The translations under genes were made by a program, and so were the position numbers. Below, in pieces: positions 1-4,969 of a stretch of 7,139 bases of DNA. How positions within the stretch are numbered: position 1 is the stretch's first letter; every line of letters begins with the position of its first letter. The notes below the pieces were generated by a model that was given only the letters and a program-made list of their open reading frames with translations, did no database searches and was not told where the DNA came from. The stretch lies in the NCBI GenBank assembly GCA_902491535.1, contig CABUHS010000062.1:1-7139 (forward strand), given 5' to 3'. The DNA is from an uncultured Eubacteriales bacterium (lineage in GTDB: Bacteria > Bacillota > Clostridia > Oscillospirales > CAG-272).

Positions 1-33
1 TTTCTCCACCACCTCCGGCGGGATATATGGCAT
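1..33 (-). CDS. Start of a probable DUF3991/Toprim (CHC2-type) primase, cut off by the window edge
   Basis: Only the first 11 codons are present: ATG at 33-31, reading MPYIPPEVVEK. A strong ribosome binding site (GGAGGTG, 41-47) lies seven bases upstream, which supports a real start. The N-terminal pattern M-x-YIPPEVVE is one I associate with CHC2 zinc-finger, DUF3991 and Toprim primase-like proteins of clostridial conjugative elements. They would make primers for the transferred strand or for element replication. No zinc finger or Toprim residues can be seen in so short a piece, so the function is from recall and context (ArdA and replication-type genes upstream). A terminator-like hairpin at 62-100 separates it from the HEPN gene, and no convincing promoter is visible between hairpin and start. 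Confidence 0.6.
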   Translation of the reverse strand, partial: MPYIPPEVVEK

Positions 34-40
34 ACTTTTT

Positions 41-47
41 CACCTCC
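41..47 (-). promoter_or_regulatory. Ribosome binding site of the partial primase gene
   Basis: On the minus strand GGAGGTG lies seven bases before the ATG at 33-31. It fixes the start of a gene of which only 11 codons are visible. Confidence 0.7.
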
Positions 48-61
48 ATTCTAAAATAGAA

Positions 62-100
62 ATAGCCGAGGGGCTTTCATTTAGAAAACCTCTCGGCTAT
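62..100 (-). terminator. Terminator-like hairpin after the HEPN gene
   Basis: The arms 62-73 and 89-100 pair over 12 positions, with one G·U-type mismatch, around a 15-base loop. Read on the minus strand the stem is followed by the U-rich run TTCTATTTT, as in a Rho-independent terminator. It lies about 75 bases past the HEPN stop codon and just before the ribosome binding site of the next gene. It could therefore also act as a leader structure for that gene. Confidence 0.65.
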
Positions 101-173
101 GTAATGTTGTTACTCAATTAGGAAGTAGCAGTACTTTATAATATAAATCACTATAGTAACCTTAGATCTAATT

Positions 174-1184
174 TTATGCTGGCAGAATGCCTGAACTCTT
201 TAATGTTGTAACTTGAGCAATCATATCATTCATAATCATATTTTTTATTTCATCCCATGTAATATCAGAATTTAAATTGTATTCAGTTTTGCAACGCATA
301 AGGTATTTTCTCAAAACAGCTCTTGTTATATTTTCAAGTTCATGCAATTCAGAATTTGTAATATTAGAACCGTCCCCTTCATGCAACGATTCTGAACGGA
401 ATCTATAAAAGTCCAGTACCTTTTGATGTAACTGCTGAATTTCTATCGGTGTATTCCCTAATATAGCACTGATTCTATTGGCCAGCATTTGCTTTTTACC
501 AGGTTGATTTTGCGGCAAGAGTGTCATTTCCAATGCCGTTGTATACTGTTCAAATCCAGTTGGAACATCAATTTGTTCCAACCCCCAAGAAAACTCATCA
601 ATGCTATCTTTCAATAACATATACGGTGCATTGCAATAATCGTTGAGCCATTGATTGCATGAAGTTATTTCTACATCGTTTAATATAAATCGCTCACTCG
701 TAATGGTATTCCGTGTTTGATTGTGACTGCAATGATCTAATGTGTTTTTAATAAAGCCCATCACAGTGAATGAATAATGGAAGAAAACATCTCTGAATCC
801 AATATTACCTGACTTGAAAAGCCTGAGAAGATTGATTCGTTCATTTAGATATTCCATTTCTTTGTCCATATACTGAGTAAGTTCACTTTCACACATACAG
901 TCCTTATCTGTTATCACGCATTTATTTGCGTTAAAACTTGGACCTTCTATCTGTATAAGGTCATTCTTTTTTATACAAATAAAATATACACTTTCATCTT
1001 CGACTATACGAGAGCCAAAATAGTCAGTATTTAAATCACCTTTACCATTAGTTATTTTATCTTTAAAAAACAGTGTATCAAGGTTACACTTTTCTATGGT
1101 GTAGCCTCTGCCTAAAACTAATCCGCAGAGACTTTCATCACAACACATGAGGATACCTGAAATGGATACATTTACATCAACCAT
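174..1184 (-). CDS. HEPN domain (Apea-like) protein, putative RNase or defence effector
   Basis: This 336-residue protein starts at the ATG at 1184-1182, chosen over an in-frame ATG 33 bases upstream because AAGGAGG (1191-1197) sits six bases before it. The first 100 or so residues match nothing I recognise. A helical stretch follows (about 100-150), then a C-terminal part of about residues 212-310 that resembles Apea-like HEPN domains: 'ALEMTLLP', then 'NRISAILG', then 'FRSESLHEGDG', which contains RX4H (R263-H268), the usual HEPN catalytic signature. Many HEPN proteins are metal-independent RNases in toxin-antitoxin, abortive infection or phage defence systems; others are inactive. The gene is AT-rich (about 35% G+C where sampled), unlike its neighbours, suggesting recent acquisition. 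It lies 65 bases downstream of the ATPase gene and may share its transcript. The target and any antitoxin are unknown. Domain call: moderate confidence. Confidence 0.8.
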   Translation of the reverse strand: MVDVNVSISGILMCCDESLCGLVLGRGYTIEKCNLDTLFFKDKITNGKGDLNTDYFGSRIVEDESVYFICIKKNDLIQIEGPSFNANKCVITDKDCMCESELTQYMDKEMEYLNERINLLRLFKSGNIGFRDVFFHYSFTVMGFIKNTLDHCSHNQTRNTITSERFILNDVEITSCNQWLNDYCNAPYMLLKDSIDEFSWGLEQIDVPTGFEQYTTALEMTLLPQNQPGKKQMLANRISAILGNTPIEIQQLHQKVLDFYRFRSESLHEGDGSNITNSELHELENITRAVLRKYLMRCKTEYNLNSDITWDEIKNMIMNDMIAQVTTLKSSGILPA

Positions 1185-1190
1185 GTTTTC

Positions 1191-1197
1191 CCTCCTT
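1191..1197 (-). promoter_or_regulatory. Ribosome binding site that decides the HEPN gene start
   Basis: AAGGAGG on the minus strand, six bases before the ATG at 1184-1182. The alternative upstream ATG at 1217-1215 has no comparable site, so the shorter protein is preferred. Confidence 0.75.
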
Positions 1198-1249
1198 AGT
1201 AGAAACAAATAAATCATCGAATTATCTTTATATAAATTTCACTACAACC

Positions 1250-2449
1250 TCAATATTCACTACTCAACAAAAAATCTGCTAAATGCACGATTTTCACTCC
1301 ATTGATATTTCCCGCGGCAAGTTCGTCAAGCGTTACGATATACTTGGGGTAGTGGTCTTTGATTTCAAGCAAGTTGGCAACCTCACGGTCGGATTCTTCC
1401 GGCAGATTGCGGCACACCTGCACATAGATACGCTCGTCGCGTCGTACTGCCACAAAATCAATCTCTTTCGTTTCGTTTTTGCCGATATAGACCTCATAGC
1501 CTTTTCTGCGAAGCTCAAAGTACACAATGTTTTCCAGCATAGCGGCAACAGACTTCGGATTAAAGCCCATCATGCAGTATTTCAGAGAAGCGTCCGCAAG
1601 ATAAAATTTCTCTTGCGTTTTCAACACGGATTTGCCTTGCAGGTCGTACCGCTGGCAACGGTAGATCACAAAGGCTTTTTCCAACCATTCCAGATAGTTA
1701 TACACCGATTCCACAGAAAGAGAACGCCCCTCGCTTTTCAGGAACTTCACGATAGCGTTAGCGGAAAAGGTCTTGCCAACATTTTCAACGATATACTTCA
1801 CAACACGGTTGAACAGGTCAAAATTCGTGATATTGTGCCGCTTTGTAATATCGCTGGTAATAACGGAATTGTAAATACCCTCGACGATCTGATACGCCGC
1901 ACCCTCGTCAAAATTGCTCAGCGCAACAATAGGAAAACCGCCCATGCGGATATACTCGGTAAGCAGTTCTTTCGGCGTGCGTCCGCTTGACTTTTTGAAC
2001 TCCATATACTCGGAAAAAGAGAGCGTAAACACAGGGATTGAGATATACCGTCCCGTCAGGTAGGTGGATATTTCACTTGACATCAGCTTGGAATTGGAGC
2101 CGGTCACATAAATGTCTGTGTTGGCGTTTTCAAGCAGACTGTTGACGGCCTTTTCCCAGCCTGTGATTTCCTGCACTTCATCAAGCAGAAGATAGTAACG
2201 CTCACCGTCTGTCATTTTTTCCTTGATTCCATTGTACATATCTTTATCGGTCATGCCGTCGTCAAAATCTTCCGAGGTATAACGCATACTGATAATGTGG
2301 TCGGCGGGAATGCCGCTTTTTATCAAATCGTCCTGCAACATTTCTAAAATCGTGGATTTCCCGCAGCGGCGAATACCCGCAAGGATTTTCACCAGCGGCA
2401 CATCACGATAGGTTTTCAGTAAATCTAAATAGTGGGGTCTAACGATCAT
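1250..2449 (-). CDS. AAA family ATPase with C-terminal DUF4143 domain
   Basis: A 399-residue protein of the AAA_14/DUF4143 type, near the usual length for the family. Walker A is GIRRCGKST (residues 25-33) and Walker B is YYLLLDE (85-91). A sensor-like VTGSNS (115-120) and the family hallmark YLTGRY (130-135) follow. The middle (about 210-270) looks like a winged helix. The C-terminal part has a PD-(D/E)XK-like layout: E306, EIDFV (329-333) and YVQVC (342-346), with cysteine where a catalytic lysine would sit. These ATPases are common, often in several copies, in gut Firmicutes and archaea; their role is not established, though DNA-related or defence functions are suspected. AAAGGAGG (2457-2464) lies seven bases before the ATG, and the gene has its own promoter. 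It precedes the HEPN gene. Confidence 0.93.
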   Translation of the reverse strand: MIVRPHYLDLLKTYRDVPLVKILAGIRRCGKSTILEMLQDDLIKSGIPADHIISMRYTSEDFDDGMTDKDMYNGIKEKMTDGERYYLLLDEVQEITGWEKAVNSLLENANTDIYVTGSNSKLMSSEISTYLTGRYISIPVFTLSFSEYMEFKKSSGRTPKELLTEYIRMGGFPIVALSNFDEGAAYQIVEGIYNSVITSDITKRHNITNFDLFNRVVKYIVENVGKTFSANAIVKFLKSEGRSLSVESVYNYLEWLEKAFVIYRCQRYDLQGKSVLKTQEKFYLADASLKYCMMGFNPKSVAAMLENIVYFELRRKGYEVYIGKNETKEIDFVAVRRDERIYVQVCRNLPEESDREVANLLEIKDHYPKYIVTLDELAAGNINGVKIVHLADFLLSSEY

Positions 2450-2470
2450 ACTATCGCCTCCTTTGCTATT

Positions 2471-2499
2471 AGTATATCCAAAAGCATCTGGACAGTCAA
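2471..2499 (-). promoter_or_regulatory. Sigma-A type promoter of the ATPase-HEPN block
   Basis: On the minus strand TTGACT (2499-2494) and TATACT (2476-2471) are separated by exactly 17 bases, close to the housekeeping consensus. Transcription would start around 2464, leaving a very short leader that just includes the AAAGGAGG ribosome binding site of the ATPase gene. Confidence 0.8.
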
Positions 2500-2500
2500 T

Positions 2501-2527
2501 AGTTTTTACTTTGATTTCGTAAAAACT
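2501..2527 (-). promoter_or_regulatory. Perfect 9-bp inverted repeat next to the -35 box (possible operator)
   Basis: The arms AGTTTTTAC (2501-2509) and GTAAAAACT (2519-2527) are exact reverse complements with a nine-base spacer, so the half-site centres are 18 bases apart. The repeat ends one base upstream of the -35 box of the ATPase promoter, where an activator or repressor dimer would bind. No regulator gene is next to it. The operator role is inference from the position and symmetry. Confidence 0.55.
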
Positions 2528-2578
2528 TTTCTATTTTAATTTCTTTTTTGGTTCTGAGTTGTGTTTTGACTATGTAAA

Positions 2579-2607
2579 AAGCGGTACAGGAAATTCCCAT
2601 ACCGCTT
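2579..2607 (-). terminator. Rho-independent terminator of the DUF6664-like gene
   Basis: On the minus strand an 8-bp stem AAGCGGTA/TACCGCTT, with three inner pairs GGA/TCC across a small internal loop, is followed by a T run (CTTTTTAC). It begins 13 bases after the stop codon at 2620 and ends the backbone transcript before the cargo promoter. Confidence 0.85.
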
Positions 2608-2619
2608 ATGCTGAAATAT

Positions 2620-2949
2620 TCAATTTAGTGCCCCGACCTTTTTCAGATACGAAATACAGTCGGTATGTCCTCTGAAATATAACCGCTGGCGCTCCATATC
2701 GTCGAGCCTGAACCGCAGACGGAAATACTCGGTTAGAACTTCGTGTTCCTCGGCGGTCAGAGAAATATCGCCGCTTGCGTCCATAACCTTGCCGATAAAC
2801 GGATTGTCGGCTTTCAGCTTTGAAATCTGCTGGTACAAAGCAGCATAGGTTTCGTCCGTCTTTTTGAAATCGGCAATCGCTTCGTCCTCAATCTCGGCAA
2901 AAGATTCCTCGATCCGCTGCGCCAAATCGGTATAAGAGCTGTCGCTCAT
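2620..2949 (-). CDS. Small DUF6664-like protein of conjugative elements
   Basis: A 109-residue, largely helical, acidic protein. The N-terminal half (about 5-50, from DLAQRIEESFAEIEDEAI) would form a charged coiled-coil-like helix. The C-terminal half (about 60-109) contains FRLRFRLDDMERQRLYFRG and ends KKVGALN. I recognise it as a small protein that recurs beside ardA and primase genes in clostridial conjugative elements; I believe the family is DUF6664. No enzymatic motif is visible and no function is known to me. AAGGAAG lies about nine bases before the ATG. It has its own extended -10 promoter and a terminator, so it can be a single-gene transcript. Confidence 0.85.
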   Translation of the reverse strand: MSDSSYTDLAQRIEESFAEIEDEAIADFKKTDETYAALYQQISKLKADNPFIGKVMDASGDISLTAEEHEVLTEYFRLRFRLDDMERQRLYFRGHTDCISYLKKVGALN

Positions 2950-2975
2950 TTGAAATCACTTCCTTGTCCTTTTTT

Positions 2976-2984
2976 ATTATACCA
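2976..2984 (-). promoter_or_regulatory. Extended -10 promoter of the DUF6664-like gene
   Basis: On the minus strand TGGTATAAT combines a perfect -10 hexamer (2981-2976) with the TGn extension, 26 bases before the ATG. At 17 bases upstream there is no good -35 box; a perfect inverted repeat occupies that place, as expected of a promoter that depends on the extended -10. Confidence 0.65.
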
Positions 2985-2988
2985 CGAG

Positions 2989-3020
2989 GCAAAAATGCTT
3001 GCTTGCAAGGGCATTTTTGC
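2989..3020. repeat. Perfect 10-bp inverted repeat flanked by CGAGGC direct repeats
   Basis: The arms GCAAAAATGC (2989-2998) and GCATTTTTGC (3011-3020) are exact reverse complements around a 12-base loop. The hexamer CGAGGC occurs at both ends (2985-2990 and 3020-3025). The repeat covers the -35 region of the DUF6664-like promoter, so it may bind a regulator. It has no U run after the stem and is not a standard terminator. Confidence 0.7.
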
Positions 3021-3039
3021 GAGGCCGTCAATTACGCAG

Positions 3040-3092
3040 CCGTGCATAGCACGGGGCGGCAGCGCCGCCAAAGGCTTGTACCACAAGGCTTT
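3040..3092. repeat. Three abutting hairpins with three-base loops after ardA
   Basis: Three hairpins follow each other without a single base between them. At 3040-3054 the stem is CCGTGC/GCACGG with loop ATA. At 3055-3069 it is GGCGGC/GCCGCC with loop AGC. At 3070-3092 the arms AAAGGCTTGT and ACAAGGCTTT pair at nine of ten positions (one G-G mismatch) with loop ACC. The array lies 54 bases past the ardA stop codon. No U run follows on either strand, so a plain terminator is unlikely. It could stabilise the ardA mRNA end, be part of an RNA, or be a structured DNA site such as a single-strand origin or nicking region. The sequence does not decide between these. Confidence 0.75.
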
Positions 3093-3145
3093 CTGCGTTT
3101 ATTATATATCATACCCAAGCGCGGAAACAATATCAAATGTGCAAA

Positions 3146-3826
3146 TCAGCGCTCCATATCTTTTTCCGTTTTCCCAACAGCGCGAACATAGAGATTCGGG
3201 CTCTGAATACGGTATTCTTCGGGGATATTCTCAATACTGCCGTCGTAGATGTCAACAAAGCGACCGCCATTTGAACGCACATAGCCGTTGTCGGTAAATA
3301 CGCCGCTTTCATCAAAGCGAATATCACGCCCGAAACCCTCATAGTCGATATAGTTTGAAAGAGCGCCCAGTTTGCTTGTATCGTAGCAGCCGCTTTGTTC
3401 AATCCAGTAATAGCCGAGGTCATAATCGCTTGTTACGCCCGACAGATAATCAAAACAATCCATATTTTCGGTGAGATTGATTAACTCCTGCACGCTGCCC
3501 GTATTCTCGCCCAAGTCTAAAACCGCCTGCCATAAATCCTCGCTTTCGTCAAGCTCCATAATCTTTCCCGCAAGATAATTGAGCTCGCTTAAACTTTCGT
3601 ATTCTCCGAGCAGGTCATAAATGTGGGAATCGAGACACTCGTAATCGGTAATGAACCATTCCTCATAGCGGCGGTTAATGCCGATCCGCTTAAAAACCTC
3701 CTGCATTTCCTCATTGGTAATCGGGAACTTGACCCATTCACCGACTAAATAACCCTCGTTGTATTTGCCGAGATTGGTAATAAAGGCTTCAAAGGCACAG
3801 TCCCTTGAATCGGATAAATCCTGCAT
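3146..3826 (-). CDS. ardA: Anti-restriction protein ArdA
   Basis: A 226-residue ArdA-family protein. ArdA is an acidic DNA mimic that blocks type I restriction enzymes and protects conjugated DNA on entry into a new host. The N-terminal domain shows FEAFITNLGKYNEG (12-25), LVGEWVKFP (27-35) and EEWFITDYE (55-63), then LLGEYESLSELNYLAG (72-87); the DNA-mimic part continues with INLTENMDCFDYL (116-128). By hand count there are about 47 acidic against 18 basic residues. At 226 residues it is longer than the roughly 165 of the Tn916 protein, with a C-terminal addition from about 155 (NYIDYEGFGRDI, EEYRI) that I have seen in other clostridial ArdA proteins. AAGGAGG (3834-3840) sits seven bases before the ATG and overlaps the stop codon of the upstream gene, suggesting coupled translation. 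Confidence 0.93.
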   Translation of the reverse strand: MQDLSDSRDCAFEAFITNLGKYNEGYLVGEWVKFPITNEEMQEVFKRIGINRRYEEWFITDYECLDSHIYDLLGEYESLSELNYLAGKIMELDESEDLWQAVLDLGENTGSVQELINLTENMDCFDYLSGVTSDYDLGYYWIEQSGCYDTSKLGALSNYIDYEGFGRDIRFDESGVFTDNGYVRSNGGRFVDIYDGSIENIPEEYRIQSPNLYVRAVGKTEKDMER

Positions 3827-3833
3827 AGCTTCG

Positions 3834-3840
3834 CCTCCTT
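3834..3840 (-). promoter_or_regulatory. ardA ribosome binding site overlapping the previous stop codon
   Basis: AAGGAGG on the minus strand shares two bases with the TAA (3841-3839) of the 182-residue protein gene, seven bases before the ardA ATG. Ribosomes ending the upstream gene would stop on the site, which fits translational coupling. Confidence 0.75.
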
Positions 3841-4387
3841 ACCGTTCCGGCGTGACGGCCTGCCGCCTGTGCGGAATAGGAAAGCCGTAAACATTCGCTA
3901 TTTCGTCGCCAAGCCTGCGGGTGATTCTCGTGATGTCTGCGCGGGTCGCCGTACCGCGGTATAGTTTTTCTTTCAGATTGTAGATTTGCATTTCAGAAAC
4001 ACCGTCCTTATAGGTGCGGTAGAGATAATGATTTGTGCCGTCGTGATGAATGGCGTCGCAGCGAAAATCGCCATTTTTATCCACATACCAAGTGCTGTAA
4101 TCAATATCTCGTTCGCTATAAAGGCAGTCACGAATATTGCCGCTTTCAATTTCCTTGTAACCCATACGGCGGCCGTTCCAAAGTCCCAAGTCACCGACAA
4201 CAAGAATCGGGCGGGATAGCTGAATATCCAAATTGCACCTTTCGTCGTCCAGATAATCGCCGTTAAGCTCATACATTAGAGAAATACGCTCGTCCTCGGA
4301 CAATTCGGGATATTGTTCCTCTAAATCGGCTTTCCAATCGTCGTAATCAATATCGTTGCTCCATATAATGTGCCTGCCGTCGTTCAT
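3839..4387 (-). CDS. Conserved protein of unknown function, partner of ardA in conjugative elements
   Basis: A 182-residue soluble protein with no signal peptide or membrane segment. I recognise its pattern as one that recurs next to ardA in clostridial ICEs: MNDGRHIIWSN at the start, LMYELNGDYLDDERCNLDIQ (about 37-56), WNGRRMGYKEIESGNI (about 70-85), then IHHDGTNHYLYR (about 113-124), and a basic C-terminal helix TRADITRITRRLGDEI before GFPIPHRR. I know no function and no named family for it. The first two thirds are acidic and the end is basic. Its ATG overlaps the stop of the winged-helix gene (ATGA at 4387-4384), and ardA follows directly, so all three are almost certainly one operon. A role in restriction evasion or establishment is inference from that linkage. 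Confidence 0.9.
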   Translation of the reverse strand: MNDGRHIIWSNDIDYDDWKADLEEQYPELSEDERISLMYELNGDYLDDERCNLDIQLSRPILVVGDLGLWNGRRMGYKEIESGNIRDCLYSERDIDYSTWYVDKNGDFRCDAIHHDGTNHYLYRTYKDGVSEMQIYNLKEKLYRGTATRADITRITRRLGDEIANVYGFPIPHRRQAVTPER

Positions 4388-4719
4388 TGTGTTTTCGCCT
4401 CGCTCTCTGTCATAAGGAATTGTCCGAACTCGGTAAAAGCGTACCAGTTTGTACGGTCAAAACGGCTCTCGTTGAAACGCCCTTTTATGAGAACACGCCC
4501 CCGTATAAGCTGTTTCAGGGCATAGCGGATTTCGTCATAGGTGAGAAACGGAAAGAACCCCGTCATCATCTGCACCGAGCAGCGAACCCAAACCTTGCCC
4601 TCGTGAAGCCGGGGCGACTGTGTGCTTTGCTCCTCGATACAATCCCAAAGGAAACAAGCCAGCACCGCCGCATTGACCCCGTATTTCTGTGCTATGTCTG
4701 AATCAAAGAAATGAACCAT
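4384..4719 (-). CDS. Small winged-helix protein, replisome-organiser type
   Basis: A 111-residue protein that resembles the N-terminal winged-helix domain of phage and plasmid replisome organiser or initiator proteins. Seen in the sequence: FFDSDIAQKYGVNAAVLACF (4-23), a helical turn typical of that group; KVWVRCSVQMMTGFFPFLT (about 42-60); YDEIRYALKQLIRGRVL (about 61-77), the likely recognition helix; and RFDRTNWYAFTEFG (about 86-99), the wing and its hydrophobic core. It lacks the C-terminal domains of full-length initiators, so it may be a regulator or an accessory replication factor instead. AAAGGAGG (4727-4734) lies seven bases before the ATG. It is first in the tight cluster with the 182-residue protein and ardA. 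I see no clear promoter in the 36 bases after the preceding hairpin. Confidence 0.85.
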   Translation of the reverse strand: MVHFFDSDIAQKYGVNAAVLACFLWDCIEEQSTQSPRLHEGKVWVRCSVQMMTGFFPFLTYDEIRYALKQLIRGRVLIKGRFNESRFDRTNWYAFTEFGQFLMTESEAKTQ

Positions 4720-4755
4720 AGAATAAACCTCCTTTTGTTTTTTCGGGTATGTAAA

Positions 4756-4777
4756 TGGGCGGCCTTTTAGCCGCCCA
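4756..4777 (-). terminator. GC-rich hairpin after the membrane peptide gene, likely terminator
   Basis: A perfect 8-bp stem, TGGGCGGC (4756-4763) and GCCGCCCA (4770-4777), with a six-base loop, begins six bases after the stop codon of the membrane peptide. On the minus strand it is followed only by ATTTACAT, a poor U run, so some read-through into the winged-helix operon is plausible. Confidence 0.65.
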
Positions 4778-4783
4778 CGGTCG

Positions 4784-4873
4784 TTATTTCTTCTTACCTC
4801 TGATTTTCAGGAAAATCAAAGCGCCCACAATGAACACAACCAGTCCGATTGCAACAATAGTTTTCAGTTCCAT
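4784..4873 (-). CDS. 29-residue single-pass membrane peptide
   Basis: ATG at 4873-4871 and TAA at 4786-4784 enclose 29 codons. The peptide starts MELKTIVAIGL, has a hydrophobic stretch of about 18 residues (5-22, ending ALIFL) and a basic end KIRGKKK, the layout of a small membrane protein with its C-terminus in the cytoplasm. AAAGGAG lies about ten bases upstream, and a perfect GC-rich hairpin follows six bases after the stop, so the gene has complete signals. It lies just after the surface protein gene in the same direction. I recall similar short hydrophobic peptides in clostridial ICEs but know no function. It could assist membrane processes of the pilus or adhesin, or be a small toxin; both are guesses. 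Confidence 0.7.
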   Translation of the reverse strand: MELKTIVAIGLVVFIVGALIFLKIRGKKK

Positions 4874-4898
4874 TTTTCAAAATCTCCTTTCTTGTCGG

Positions 4899-4919
4899 AA
4901 AATCCGCAAAGCGGATTTT
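4899..4919 (-). terminator. Perfect 9-bp hairpin with AAA loop between adhesin and membrane peptide
   Basis: The arms AAAATCCGC (4899-4907) and GCGGATTTT (4911-4919) are exact reverse complements around a three-base loop. The A and T ends give it a bidirectional terminator look. It sits 48 bases after the adhesin stop codon and 26 bases before the membrane peptide ATG, so it could end most adhesin transcripts or protect the mRNA end. Confidence 0.6.
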
Positions 4920-4921
4920 GG

Positions 4922-4969
4922 GATGACCGCCGCTAAACTTCAAATTTTAGCAAGGCTTATGCGGTCATC
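4922..4969 (-). repeat. Nested inverted repeats covering the adhesin stop codon
   Basis: The outer arms GATGACCGC (4922-4930) and GCGGTCATC (4961-4969) are perfect over 9 bp, and the inner arms GCTAAA (4932-4937) and TTTAGC (4946-4951) over 6 bp. The outer arm includes two bases of the TGA stop codon (4970-4968). In the mRNA it would fold right at the stop codon. Its function is unknown; protection of the mRNA end or part of a double terminator with the next hairpin are possible. Confidence 0.6.

Noticed and set aside
137..142. TATAAT on the plus strand as a promoter
   Set aside because: There is no -35 box at a workable distance (TTGTTA is 24 bases away) and no gene on the plus strand to serve; it falls in an AT-rich intergenic stretch.
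1185..1249. A separate promoter for the HEPN gene
   Set aside because: AT-rich hexamers such as TATAAA occur, but none pairs with a TTGACA-like box at 16-18 bases, so I cannot support a promoter here.
1283..1990. A 235-codon open frame on the plus strand
   Set aside because: It lies antisense within the AAA-DUF4143 gene, has no ribosome binding site, and its translation shows no family pattern, while the minus strand has clear Walker motifs.
2950..3297. Plus-strand open frames across the hairpin region and the end of ardA
   Set aside because: They run through the hairpins and antisense to ardA, with low-complexity translations and no recognisable motif.
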